Notes under the pieces: model-generated
Told to the model about the DNA's origin: nothing
What the model saw: the letters and a program-made list of their open reading frames with translations, nothing else
Database searches by the model: none
DNA from: RGIG5579 sp045597125
Lineage (GTDB): Bacteria > Bacillota > Clostridia > Oscillospirales > SIG627
Direction of reading: 5' to 3'
NCBI GenBank assembly: GCA_045597125.1
Contig: JAZODR010000013.1
Span: forward strand, 69,116-133,115
DNA: 64,000 nt
In this document: positions 34,205 through 42,823 of the stretch, piece after piece
Layout of the letters: every line of letters begins with the position of its first letter
Numbering within the stretch: the first letter of the stretch is position 1
Translations under genes and position numbers: made by a program

Positions 34205-34314
34205 TTGACATGGGACTTGCGCTGTGTTAAAATAATTTGCCGCATGTAAAAGGCTCCCTAAAAGCTTCGGCTTGCCTCTATCAGCGAGACATAAAAGAAA
34301 GAGAGGTGCTTTTC
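34205..34314 (+). promoter_or_regulatory. rplU promoter and L21 leader
   Basis: TTGACA (34205), a 17-base spacer and TAAAAT (34228) form a strong promoter, followed by a leader of about 75 bases. AAGC-TTCG-GCTT forms a small hairpin, and GCCTCT (34274-34279) can pair with AGAGGT (34302-34307), which contains the ribosome-binding site. Leaders that control rplU are known in Firmicutes (L21 leader); the family match is inferred. Confidence 0.6.
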
Positions 34315-34626
34315 GTGTTTGCTATTTTTGAAATTGGCGGAAAGCAGTACAAGGTTTCTGAGGGTGACATCGTATACCTTGAGAAAATCAATGCACAGGA
34401 AGGCGAAACCGTAAAGTTTGAGAAGGTTCTCGCAATCTCCGACGGCGAAAACTTTACTGTTGGAACTCCTGCAGTTTCCGGCGCATTTGTTGAAGCAACC
34501 GTTGCAAAGAACGGTAAGCAGAAGAAGATCGTTGTTCTCCGCTATAAGGCGAAGAAGAATGAGAAGAAGAAGCAGGGTCACAGACAGCCCTACACCAAGG
34601 TTCAGATCACCAAGATCGCAAAATAA
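34315..34626 (+). CDS. rplU: 50S ribosomal protein L21
   Basis: 103 aa from the GTG at 34315, the standard L21 length, with GAGAGGTG 7-8 bases upstream; the frame is open upstream but that part is leader. Family motifs are FAIFEIGGKQYKVSEGD and RQPYTKVQITKI. The classic rplU-prp-rpmA-obg order follows. Confidence 0.95.
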   Translation: MFAIFEIGGKQYKVSEGDIVYLEKINAQEGETVKFEKVLAISDGENFTVGTPAVSGAFVEATVAKNGKQKKIVVLRYKAKKNEKKKQGHRQPYTKVQITKIAK

Positions 34627-34955
34627 TGATTTGCTCGGAATTTGTTATCCGCGATAACAAAGTTCTTGCATTCTCCGTAGAAGGTCATTCCGGTCTTGCA
34701 GAGTCTGGAAATGATATTCTTTGTGCATCGGTCAGCGCGATGGCAATGCTTGTTATCAACACCTTGACTGAGGTGTTTTCGGCTGAACTTGCTCTTGAGA
34801 TTGATGAGGCAAAGCCTTTGATTTCTTGCAAACTCCAATCCGTTTCCAAGGACTCGGAAAAGGGTGCAGAGGGAATTTTGTACGGCTTTTACTTACAGCT
34901 TAAGGACCTTGCGGAGGTGTATCCGAAGAATCTTTCGATCAGAACGAAAAAGTAA
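34626..34955 (+). CDS. prp: Ribosomal-processing cysteine protease Prp
   Basis: 109 aa. The catalytic His 21 and Cys 33 lie in GHSGLAESGNDILCASVSAM. Prp removes the N-terminal extension of L27 in Firmicutes. The ATG overlaps the rplU stop as TAATG. The substrate, L27, is encoded next and carries the expected cleavage motif. Confidence 0.92.
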   Translation: MICSEFVIRDNKVLAFSVEGHSGLAESGNDILCASVSAMAMLVINTLTEVFSAELALEIDEAKPLISCKLQSVSKDSEKGAEGILYGFYLQLKDLAEVYPKNLSIRTKK

Positions 34956-34971
34956 AAGAAAGGGTATTACG

Positions 34972-35250
34972 ATGATTAGAATTAGTTTGCAATTTTTTGC
35001 TCACAAAAAAGGTGTCGGCTCTACCAAAAACGGCAGAGATTCCGAGTCCAAGAGACTGGGCGCAAAGAAAGCTGACGGTCAGTCTTGCATCGCCGGCAAC
35101 ATCCTTGTTCGTCAGAGAGGAACTCATATTCATCCCGGCGTGAATGTTGGTATCGGTTCCGACGATACTCTGTTTGCTCTTGCGGCAGGTACTGTAAAGT
35201 ATGAGCCTATGGCAGGCGGCAGAAAGAAAGTCAGCGTTTACTGCGACTGA
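34972..35250 (+). CDS. rpmA: 50S ribosomal protein L27, Prp-processed type
   Basis: 92 aa. The N-terminus MIRISLQFFAHKKGVGST contains the Prp cleavage motif LQFF|AHKK, so the first nine residues are probably removed to expose the AHKKG end that reaches the peptidyl transferase centre. The rest (GSTKNGRDSESKRLG, RQRGTHIHPG) is standard L27. The only ribosome site is an AGG about 9 bases upstream. Confidence 0.95.
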   Translation: MIRISLQFFAHKKGVGSTKNGRDSESKRLGAKKADGQSCIAGNILVRQRGTHIHPGVNVGIGSDDTLFALAAGTVKYEPMAGGRKKVSVYCD

Positions 35251-35257
35251 TATTCAA

Positions 35258-35308
35258 GAAACTTGAGGGGTATGTCTAAAGGGTTGACTCTTGGACGTAC
35301 CTCTTTTT
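35258..35308 (+). terminator. Possible terminator after rpmA
   Basis: An imperfect stem between about 35265-35276 (GAGGGGTATGTC) and 35293-35303 (GGACGTACCTC) is followed by TTTTTT. It would end the rplU-prp-rpmA transcript or attenuate read-through into obg. Confidence 0.5.
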
Positions 35309-35330
35309 TCATCATTTAGGAGGTGTAATT

Positions 35331-36614
35331 ATGTCATCCTTCGTAGATAAAACAGATATTTTTATTAAGGCGGGCAAAGGCGGTAACGGTGCTGTCTCTT
35401 TTCGCCGTGAAAAATACGTAGCAAAGGGCGGCCCCGACGGTGGCGACGGCGGTCACGGCGGAAATGTGGTTTTCTGTGTGGACCCCGGTGAAAATACCTT
35501 GATTCGTTTCCGCTACAAGAGAAAGTTTTTTGGCGAAAACGGAGAAGACGGAAAGGGCAAACGTTGCCATGGAAAAAACGGAGAAGACCTTGTAATTGCC
35601 GTCCCACCCGGAACCGTCATCCGTGATAAAGCAAGCGGAAAGATTATGTTTGATCTCTCCCATGATAAAGAATTCATTGCTGCAAAAGGTGGCAGAGGCG
35701 GCTGGGGGAATGCCCATTTTGCCACTCCCACCCGTCAGGTTCCTCAGTTTGCCAATCCCGGTCTTGCAGGTCAGGAGCGCGAGATTACGCTGGAAATCAA
35801 AATGTTGGCAGATGTGGGGCTTCTCGGCTTTCCCAGCGTTGGAAAATCGACCTTTATTTCCCGCGCCAGTGCCGCCCGTCCTAAAGTAGCTGCGTATCAT
35901 TTTACCACGCTTAGTCCGGTTCTGGGGGTTGTGGAAATTGATTCTGAGCGGCACTTTGTGATGGCGGATCTTCCCGGTTTGATTGAAGGCGCCGGTGAGG
36001 GAGCAGGTTTGGGTCATCAGTTTTTGCGTCACGTGGAGCGTTGCCGCTTGTTTATTCATATAGTAGATGGCGCGGGCAGTGAGGGCAGAGATCCGCTGGA
36101 GGATATCCGCATTATCAATAAAGAATTGGAAACCTATGACCCCGCCCTGCTTTCCCATCCGCAGATTATTGTGGCAAATAAGGAGGATTTGGGTATCTCC
36201 GTTGAGACTCGCAATGCTCTGCAAGAAGAATGTGACCGCAATGGCTGGAAACTTTTCTATATTTCTGCAGAGACCGGTAAGGGAATCCGTCAGGTCATTG
36301 AAGAAGCGGCACAGCTTCTTTCTTCGCTCCCCCCATTGAAGGAGTACGAAGCGGATTATCTGGAAGAAGAAAAAGTCGAACCCGATTATAAATCCGAAAG
36401 AACTACGGTTACTCGTGAGGGCGATGTATGGGTGGTTGAGGGTGAATGGTTGATGAAATTCATTCAGCAGATCAATTTTGCAGACCGTGATCAAGTTCGC
36501 TACTTCCAGAAGGTAATGAAAGATTCCGGCGTAGAGGATGCCATGCAGAAGGCAGGTGTCAAGGACGGCGATGCCGTAGATATTTACGGTCTGGAATTTG
36601 ATTACGTTTACTGA
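35331..36614 (+). CDS. obg: GTPase Obg
   Basis: 427 aa. The N-terminal glycine-rich Obg fold (GKGGNGAVSFRREKYV, GGPDGGDGGHGG), the G domain with GFPSVGKST, DLPGLIEGA and NKED, and a C-terminal OCT domain are all present. Obg acts in 50S assembly and stress and sporulation control. TAGGAGG precedes the ATG. Confidence 0.95.
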   Translation: MSSFVDKTDIFIKAGKGGNGAVSFRREKYVAKGGPDGGDGGHGGNVVFCVDPGENTLIRFRYKRKFFGENGEDGKGKRCHGKNGEDLVIAVPPGTVIRDKASGKIMFDLSHDKEFIAAKGGRGGWGNAHFATPTRQVPQFANPGLAGQEREITLEIKMLADVGLLGFPSVGKSTFISRASAARPKVAAYHFTTLSPVLGVVEIDSERHFVMADLPGLIEGAGEGAGLGHQFLRHVERCRLFIHIVDGAGSEGRDPLEDIRIINKELETYDPALLSHPQIIVANKEDLGISVETRNALQEECDRNGWKLFYISAETGKGIRQVIEEAAQLLSSLPPLKEYEADYLEEEKVEPDYKSERTTVTREGDVWVVEGEWLMKFIQQINFADRDQVRYFQKVMKDSGVEDAMQKAGVKDGDAVDIYGLEFDYVY

Positions 36615-36615
36615 T

Positions 36616-37956
36616 ATGAAAAAAGTCGTTTTTTTAACTCTTGGCTGTCGAGTCAATCAATACGAAACGCAGTGTGTGCGCGAAGGACTTTTCGCTCACG
36701 GCTTTCGGGAGGTATCTGTAGATGAAGATGCCGATTTGTATTTTTTGAATTCTTGCGCCGTTACAGGTGAAAGTGTTCGGAAGGGAAAACAGCAGCTTCG
36801 TCGTATTTTGCGAAAAAAAGAACAAAATCCCAATGCCGTGGTTTGTCTGTGCGGATGTTTTTCTCAAGGAGAACGGGAAGCGCTTGACCTTTTTTGTAAC
36901 GTGGATATTTTAGCGGGTAATACGCGAAAAAGCGAATTGGCAAACCTTCTTGCCACGTATTGTGATATACCTCTGGCAGAGAGAAAGTCTATGGATCTGC
37001 GGGAGGATATTTCCCATCTTCGCTTTTACGAGCCACTGCAACTTTGCCGTAGTCATAATGCCCGTGCTTTTGTAAAAATTCAAGACGGTTGCAACAGCTT
37101 CTGTACTTATTGCTACGTGCCTTTGGTTCGCGGCAGAGTTCGTTCCCGAAGCGCGGAAGATATTTTTAGCGAGGTTCATCGTCTCTGTGAAAACGGCTAT
37201 GGTGAGGTCGTTTTGACAGGTATTGAAACAGGTGCATGGGGAACAGATTTTTCCGCACCTGCTGATTTGTGCGACCTTGTGGAGGGGCTAGCTGATCGTT
37301 GTGGTATTGAGCGAATCCGCTTTGGCTCTCTTAAACCCTCGCTTTTTACCCATGAATTTTGCCGTCGGCTGTCTGCAATCCCTTCCGTTATGCCACATTT
37401 TCATTTGTCCTTGCAAAGCGGAAGCAGTCGTGTTCTTTCCTTGATGGGACGAAAATACGATCGCTCTGATGAGAAAGAAGCCATTTCCAATATTTACCGT
37501 TATTTTCCCGATGCGGGAATTTCTGCAGACATCATTTGCGGTTTTCCCGGTGAAACGGAGGAGGATTTTGCCGATTCCGTATCTTTGGTGGAAAAGGCAA
37601 ACCTTTTGCATACCCATATTTTCCCTTTTTCTCCCCGCGAAGGAACCCGCGCTGCTTTGATGAAAATGCATGTTCCTGCCGAGGTCAAGAAAAAAAGATG
37701 CGCCCAGCTTCTAGAGGTTGCAAAAACCTCTAGCATAAAGTTTTCCGAGAAAAGAGTAGGGAAGGGCTATCGGGTTTTTTGTGAACGCGTGTGCGACGGG
37801 GCTATGTTTGGCTATACGGAAAATTTCATCTATACCAAAACTCCCGTTTTGGGCGATGTCCGTGTTGGAAAATGTTATGACGTGGTTTTGTGCGATCAGC
37901 GTAGTTTTTCTGTAGAAACGATGATTGTTTCGGGCAAAATGGTGAGAAATGGTTGA
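36616..37956 (+). CDS. mtaB: tRNA (N6-L-threonylcarbamoyladenosine(37)-C2)-methylthiotransferase
   Basis: 446 aa from the ATG at 36616, one base after the obg stop; an earlier start would overlap obg. The N-terminal UPF0004 domain has three cluster cysteines (LGCRVN, NSCAVT, CGC), the radical SAM motif is DGCNSFCTYCYVP, and a TRAM-like domain ends the protein. The LGCRVNQYE form is typical of MtaB rather than MiaB. It makes ms2t6A37 in tRNAs reading ANN codons. Confidence 0.9.
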   Translation: MKKVVFLTLGCRVNQYETQCVREGLFAHGFREVSVDEDADLYFLNSCAVTGESVRKGKQQLRRILRKKEQNPNAVVCLCGCFSQGEREALDLFCNVDILAGNTRKSELANLLATYCDIPLAERKSMDLREDISHLRFYEPLQLCRSHNARAFVKIQDGCNSFCTYCYVPLVRGRVRSRSAEDIFSEVHRLCENGYGEVVLTGIETGAWGTDFSAPADLCDLVEGLADRCGIERIRFGSLKPSLFTHEFCRRLSAIPSVMPHFHLSLQSGSSRVLSLMGRKYDRSDEKEAISNIYRYFPDAGISADIICGFPGETEEDFADSVSLVEKANLLHTHIFPFSPREGTRAALMKMHVPAEVKKKRCAQLLEVAKTSSIKFSEKRVGKGYRVFCERVCDGAMFGYTENFIYTKTPVLGDVRVGKCYDVVLCDQRSFSVETMIVSGKMVRNG

Positions 37957-37981
37957 CATTTTTTCGAAAAAGATGTACATT
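37953..37981 (+). promoter_or_regulatory. Promoter of the LRR protein gene
   Basis: TTGACA, a 17-base spacer and TACATT. The -35 box overlaps the mtaB stop codon. Confidence 0.55.
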
Positions 37982-38018
37982 GTATTAGTATTATTTTTTC
38001 CAAGAAAGGAAATATAAA

Positions 38019-39302
38019 ATGGCAAAGAAAACGAATAAAAAGGCAAAAGCTATTGTAGGCTATTCTTTCCTCTGTTTTGTTTTGGTAGTCTTTTTGGCAG
38101 TGTTGGCAGTAGGGGTTTGGAATCAAGGCTCTGCTTTGATTGAGGACAAGGTTCTTCTGAATACGCTGAGTGCATATTTTGATAAGGCTCCCAGACAGAT
38201 TACCAAGGAAGATTTGGAGTCCGTTGAGTATATGGCCTTTACCGGCGCTGATATGATTTCTTTTGGCGATGAAAAAAAGCTGAAGGACCAAATCGGAGAA
38301 TCTTCTGAAGAATATCTTGGGGATGATGCAGGTGTTGGATTCTCGTCCAAATTTGATTTTCAGACTTGCCTTGCTTTGTTTCCTAACCTGAAATATCTGG
38401 ATATCAGCGGCGACAGTATGATTATCACCTCAGCCTCTCAGATCGCTGCCGCAAAGAATTTGGAGCATTTGGTGATCGACGGCACTGAAATTACCGATTT
38501 GAAAGACCTTTCTGCTTTGACGGGGCTTAAGACCTTTAGTATGCGCGATGTAAAGGCTGAAGATGCTTCCTTTATTTCCGCGATGAAGTCTCTTACCAAA
38601 TTGGATATCAGTGGCACCCAAATTAAAGATCTTACCATTCTTTCCCAGCTTGATTCTTTGGATAATCTGGTTGCTGATGAAAATGGCATTACCTCTTTGA
38701 AGGGCCTGGAGAATGCATCTAAACTGACCTCTTTGTCTTTGGTGGGAAATGAGATTGAAAGCGTAGAAGAGATTGGTAAGCTGAGCGCATTGACCAACGT
38801 TAATTTGGATGATAACAAGCTTGCTTCTCTGGATGCTCTTGCTAACGTTACCTCCCTTGAGGCGCTGTACGCCGATAACAATCAAATTACTTCTATTGAA
38901 GCTCTGAATACGCTGACTTCCTTGACGTCACTTCACCTTGATAACAACAAGCTCACCTCTCTGAAGGGCGCGGAGGGGATGACGGAACTGGTTACCTTTT
39001 ATGCAGAGAAAAATGAAATTTCCGATTTGTCTGCGATTGCAGGTCTTGAAATGCTGAAGGATCTGTATCTGAGCGGAAATAAAATCGCCGATGTTGCTTC
39101 TTTGGAATCGGTTAAGAGTTTGACCACCTTGGAGCTTGCTGAAAATCAGATTACCGATGTGGCAGCTCTTGCAAAATTGGAAGAGCTTGGCACTTTGGAT
39201 ATCAGCAAGAATAAGATTTCAGATCTTACCGTTCTGGATGCGCTGAAAAAGGATGGTTGCACCATCACCTCCGGTGACCAGGACGTAGAAGAAGATAATT
39301 AA
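38019..39302 (+). CDS. Membrane-anchored leucine-rich repeat protein
   Basis: 427 aa. A basic start and one hydrophobic helix (about 13-34) anchor a large domain. From about residue 120 there are roughly a dozen 21-23-residue leucine-rich repeats of the SDS22/internalin type (LxxLxLxxNxIxxLxxL). The C-terminus is acidic. Such proteins usually bind other proteins at the cell surface. No sorting signal is seen. AAAGGAA precedes the start. The highly regular repeats suggest recent expansion. Confidence 0.75.
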   Translation: MAKKTNKKAKAIVGYSFLCFVLVVFLAVLAVGVWNQGSALIEDKVLLNTLSAYFDKAPRQITKEDLESVEYMAFTGADMISFGDEKKLKDQIGESSEEYLGDDAGVGFSSKFDFQTCLALFPNLKYLDISGDSMIITSASQIAAAKNLEHLVIDGTEITDLKDLSALTGLKTFSMRDVKAEDASFISAMKSLTKLDISGTQIKDLTILSQLDSLDNLVADENGITSLKGLENASKLTSLSLVGNEIESVEEIGKLSALTNVNLDDNKLASLDALANVTSLEALYADNNQITSIEALNTLTSLTSLHLDNNKLTSLKGAEGMTELVTFYAEKNEISDLSAIAGLEMLKDLYLSGNKIADVASLESVKSLTTLELAENQITDVAALAKLEELGTLDISKNKISDLTVLDALKKDGCTITSGDQDVEEDN

Positions 39303-39304
39303 AA

Positions 39305-39337
39305 CCAAAAAGCAGGGGGACACCCCTGCTTTTTTTG
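39305..39337 (+). terminator. Terminator after the LRR gene
   Basis: AAAAGCAGGGG, loop GACA, CCCCTGCTTTTTTT directly after the stop. Confidence 0.88.
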
Positions 39338-39352
39338 AAAGGAATCACTACG

Positions 39353-39718
39353 ATGCAGGAAATGATAGACTCCCCTTTGCTACTGGCTTATCTGGGTGAT
39401 GCAGTAATGGAGGTTCTGGTTCGTCGCTATGCGGTCGGACAGAAATCCGATTCTGCTTCTTGCAATGCTTTGGCTTTGGAATTTGTTACCGCAAAAAGCC
39501 AGAGTGAAGCCATTAAGGGAAAAACCGACCTTCTGACCGAGGAAGAAAAAGCGGTTTTCATAAGAGGGAAGAATGCCAAAAGCAATTCCGGTCCCCGCAA
39601 TATTGACCCCTATTCCTATCGTTTGGCAACGGGTTTGGAGGCGGTTTTCGGGTATAATGAATTAAAGGGAAACCGCGCGAGAAACGAAGAATTGTTCCAA
39701 CTTCTGTTTTTTTCTTAA
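39353..39718 (+). CDS. mrnC: Mini-ribonuclease III
   Basis: 121 aa from the ATG at 39353. RNase III catalytic fold without a dsRNA-binding domain: LAYLGDAVMEVLVR, AKSQSEAI and the C-terminal YRLATGLEAVFGY with acidic catalytic residues. Mini-III trims 23S rRNA ends in Firmicutes. The AAAGGA site is 11 bases before the start, a bit far. Confidence 0.9.
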   Translation: MQEMIDSPLLLAYLGDAVMEVLVRRYAVGQKSDSASCNALALEFVTAKSQSEAIKGKTDLLTEEEKAVFIRGKNAKSNSGPRNIDPYSYRLATGLEAVFGYNELKGNRARNEELFQLLFFS

Positions 39719-39774
39719 CAAATAGTAAAAAATACACAGATTTGACAAAATAAAGAAAATCTTTCGCTTTTATC

Positions 39775-39803
39775 TTGCAATATTTATTTTATTATGATAA
39801 AAT
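39775..39803 (+). promoter_or_regulatory. ppdK promoter
   Basis: TTGCAA, a 17-base spacer and TAAAAT; a further TTGACA lies 33 bases upstream of this -35. The resulting leader is about 40 bases. Confidence 0.55.
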
Positions 39804-39845
39804 AACGGGTGCGATTATAGAAATTAAAAAATATGGAGGAATCAT

Positions 39846-42497
39846 ATGAAAAAGTTTTGTTATCTTTTCACCGAAGGCGATGCTTCAATGCGTAACCTTT
39901 TGGGAGGTAAGGGTGCAAACCTTGCGGAAATGACTAAAATTTTCAAGGAGGAGTTTCCGGACAGAAACCCTGTTCCTCAGGGCTTTACCGTAAGCACCGA
40001 AGCTTGTACTCAGTACTATGAGGACGGTAAGAAAATCAATGATGATATTAAGGCCGAGATTCTTGAGTACATTGACAAGATGGAAAAGATTACCGGGATG
40101 AAGTTCGGCGATAAGGAGAATCCTCTGCTTGTATCCGTTCGTTCCGGTGCTCGTGCATCTATGCCCGGTATGATGGATACTATTCTGAATCTGGGTCTGA
40201 ATGAAGAAGTTGTTGAGGCTATGGCTGCAAAGTCCGGCAATCCCCGTTGGGCTTACGACTGCTATCGCCGCTTTATCCAGATGTACTCCGACGTTGTTAT
40301 GGAAGTTGGCAAGAAGTACTTCGAGGAACTCATCGACAAGATGAAGGAAGAAAAGGGCGTAAAGCAGGACGTTGAATTGACTGCCGAAGACCTTAAGGAA
40401 TTGGCTAACCAGTTTAAGGCTGAGTATAAGTCCAAGATCGGCAAGGATTTCCCCTCCGATCCTAAGGAACAGTTGATGGGCGCCGTTGAGGCTGTATTCC
40501 GTTCTTGGGATAACCCCCGTGCCAACGTTTATCGCCGCGACAACGATATTCCTTATTCCTGGGGTACCGCTGTTAACGTACAGATGATGGCATTCGGTAA
40601 CATGGGTGACGATTGCGGCACCGGTGTTGCCTTCACCCGTGACCCCGCTACCGGCGACAAGGGTCTGATGGGCGAATTCCTTGTAAATGCACAGGGCGAA
40701 GACGTAGTTGCAGGTGTTCGTACTCCTATGCCTATTGCACAGATGGCAGAGAAGTTCCCCGCAGCTTTCGAGCAGTTTACCAAGATCTGCGCGATTCTTG
40801 AAAACCATTACAGAGATATGCAGGATATGGAGTTCACCGTTCAGGCAGGCAAGCTCTATATGCTCCAGACCAGAAACGGTAAGAGAACTGCAAAGGCTGC
40901 TCTGAAGATCGCTTGCGATCTGGTGGAAGAGGGGATGATTGATAAGAAGCAGGCAGTTGCTATGATTGATCCCAGAAACCTGGATACTCTGCTTCATCCT
41001 CAGTTTGATGCTAAAATTCTTAAGACTGCTACCCCCGCCGGCAAGGGTCTGGGTGCTTCTCCCGGAGCTGCTTGCGGTAAGGTTGTATTTACCGCCGAGG
41101 ATGCTGAGGCTTGGAATGCAAGAGGTGAGAAGGTCGTTCTTGTTCGTCTCGAGACCAGCCCCGAAGATATCACCGGTATGAAGGCTTCTCAGGGTATTCT
41201 GACCGTTCGCGGCGGTATGACCTCCCACGCAGCAGTTGTTGCACGTGGTATGGGTACTTGCTGTGTATCCGGTTGTGGTGAAATCAATATGGACGAGGAG
41301 AACAAGAAGTTCACCCTCGCAGGTAAGACCTATGTTGAGGGCGACTATATCTCCATCGACGGTTCTACCGGTAATATTTACGATGGCATCATCCCCACCG
41401 TTGATGCTGAAATCGTAGGCGAATTTAAGACCATTATGGAGTGGGCAGATCAGTTTAGAACTCTGAAGGTTCGTACCAATGCCGATACTCCTGCAGACGC
41501 TAAGAAGGCACGTGAGCTGGGTGCAGAAGGCATCGGTCTTTGCCGTACCGAGCATATGTTCTTCGAGGCAGAGAGAATCGCCGCATTCCGCGAAATGATC
41601 TGCTCCGATACTGCTGAGGAAAGAGAAGCAGCTCTTGCTAAGATCCTTCCTTATCAGCAGGGTGACTTTGAGAAGTTGTATGAGGCTCTTGAGGGTAACC
41701 CCGTATGTATCCGTTTCTTGGATCCTCCTCTTCACGAGTTCGTTCCTACCGAAGAGGCTGATATTGCAGCTCTTGCAAAGGCTCAGGGCAAGACCGTTGA
41801 TGAGATTAAGGTGATTATCGCTTCTCTTCACGAGTTCAACCCCATGATGGGTCACCGCGGATGCAGACTTTCCGTAACCTATCCCGAAATTTCCGTAATG
41901 CAGACCAAGGCAATCATCAGAGCGGCTCTCAACGTTCAGAAGAAGCACCCCGATTGGACCATCGTTCCCGAAATTATGATTCCCTTGACTGGTGAGAAGA
42001 AGGAAATGAAGTTCGTGAAGGATATCGTTGTTGCTACCGCTGATGCTGAGATCGCTGCCGCAGGCGCTGATCTGAAGTACGAAGTAGGTACTATGATGGA
42101 GATTCCCAGAGCTTGTCTGACTGCTGACGAGATCGCTGAAGAGGCTGAATTCTTCTGCTTCGGCACTAATGACTTGACTCAGATGACATTCGGTTTCTCC
42201 CGTGACGATGCGGGCAAGTTCCTGACTGCTTACTATGAGAGCAAAATCTACGAGAATGATCCCTTTGCAAAGCTGGATCAGAATGGCGTAGGTAAATTGA
42301 TGGAAATGGCTGTTGCAAACGGTAAGAAGGCGCGCGCTTCTCTCCACTGCGGTATCTGCGGTGAGCACGGCGGCGACCCTGTTTCCGTTGAATTCTGCCA
42401 CAAGATTGGTCTGGACTATGTGTCCTGCTCCCCCTACCGCGTACCGATTGCCCGCCTCGCTGCAGCACAGGCTGCTATTAAGGAAAGTGGGAAATAA
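39846..42497 (+). CDS. ppdK: Pyruvate, phosphate dikinase
   Basis: 883 aa. The N-terminal ATP-binding domain (GGKGANLAEM, SVRSGARASMPGMMDTILNLG), the phosphohistidine domain with the catalytic His in RGGMTSHAAVVARGMG and the C-terminal PEP/pyruvate domain with CGICGEHGGDP are complete. It interconverts pyruvate, ATP and Pi with PEP, AMP and PPi, a glycolytic step in many anaerobes. Codon use is strongly biased, as for a very highly expressed gene. Its last codons (AQAAIKESGK) form an integration site: the present 3' end seems to have been supplied by the inserted element. Confidence 0.96.
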   Translation: MKKFCYLFTEGDASMRNLLGGKGANLAEMTKIFKEEFPDRNPVPQGFTVSTEACTQYYEDGKKINDDIKAEILEYIDKMEKITGMKFGDKENPLLVSVRSGARASMPGMMDTILNLGLNEEVVEAMAAKSGNPRWAYDCYRRFIQMYSDVVMEVGKKYFEELIDKMKEEKGVKQDVELTAEDLKELANQFKAEYKSKIGKDFPSDPKEQLMGAVEAVFRSWDNPRANVYRRDNDIPYSWGTAVNVQMMAFGNMGDDCGTGVAFTRDPATGDKGLMGEFLVNAQGEDVVAGVRTPMPIAQMAEKFPAAFEQFTKICAILENHYRDMQDMEFTVQAGKLYMLQTRNGKRTAKAALKIACDLVEEGMIDKKQAVAMIDPRNLDTLLHPQFDAKILKTATPAGKGLGASPGAACGKVVFTAEDAEAWNARGEKVVLVRLETSPEDITGMKASQGILTVRGGMTSHAAVVARGMGTCCVSGCGEINMDEENKKFTLAGKTYVEGDYISIDGSTGNIYDGIIPTVDAEIVGEFKTIMEWADQFRTLKVRTNADTPADAKKARELGAEGIGLCRTEHMFFEAERIAAFREMICSDTAEEREAALAKILPYQQGDFEKLYEALEGNPVCIRFLDPPLHEFVPTEEADIAALAKAQGKTVDEIKVIIASLHEFNPMMGHRGCRLSVTYPEISVMQTKAIIRAALNVQKKHPDWTIVPEIMIPLTGEKKEMKFVKDIVVATADAEIAAAGADLKYEVGTMMEIPRACLTADEIAEEAEFFCFGTNDLTQMTFGFSRDDAGKFLTAYYESKIYENDPFAKLDQNGVGKLMEMAVANGKKARASLHCGICGEHGGDPVSVEFCHKIGLDYVSCSPYRVPIARLAAAQAAIKESGK
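42466..42482 (+). other. att1: integration-site copy in the 3' end of ppdK
   Basis: CACAGGCTGCTATTAAG lies in the final ppdK codons. A near-identical copy ends the serine recombinase gene at 50784 and a weaker one occurs at 54833. The first 13 bases are identical to the 50784 copy. It is the left boundary of the inserted element. Confidence 0.75.
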
Positions 42498-42498
42498 T

Positions 42499-42624
42499 AA
42501 CCCATTCACCAAAGTAACGGAGTTTGTGCTTAATTTAGACGATGCGAAAGCATATTTGTATAAAGATAGCACCAAGCACCGCATACACAGGTGGCAAGAC
42601 TTAAAAGTCAATATCTATGTATAA
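42499..42624 (+). pseudogene. Displaced C-terminal tail of the serine integrase
   Basis: In the frame that reads QHRLL through att1, the codons continue past the ppdK stop for about 41 more residues (NPFTKVTEFVLN to HRWQDLKVNIYV) before TAA, then a terminator. The same frame QHRLL ends the serine integrase at att2, so this is most likely the C-terminal end of that gene cut off by integration. A homologous tail (19 of 41 residues identical by hand alignment) lies at 51466-51591. It has no start of its own. Confidence 0.65.
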
Positions 42625-42625
42625 G

Positions 42626-42665
42626 AGAACACCCTATGACCGCAAAGTCATAGGGTGTTTTTATG
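42626..42665 (+). terminator. Terminator behind the displaced integrase tail
   Basis: A 13-bp stem (42628-42640 with 42647-42659, loop CGCAAA) followed by T's. It now also serves as the ppdK terminator. A second small hairpin GCCCCGA/TCGGGGC follows at 42681-42699 without a T run. Confidence 0.85.
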
Positions 42666-42823
42666 CTTTAAAATAAGCGAGCCCCGAATCAATCGGGGCC
42701 CGCCGTTAAATTAAAATTCCACCGTTTTTTATAATTTCGCCTACATATATTTAAGCAAGAGTAATTATATTGTATTCAATTAAAATTTAAAAATCAAGTA
42801 AGATTCGGGTTTAATAAACATTT

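Noticed and set aside
39885..42611. A 908-codon open frame antisense to ppdK
   Set aside because: It is a shadow of the strong codon bias of ppdK. It has no ribosome site, no recognisable domain, and the plus-strand protein is complete and certain.
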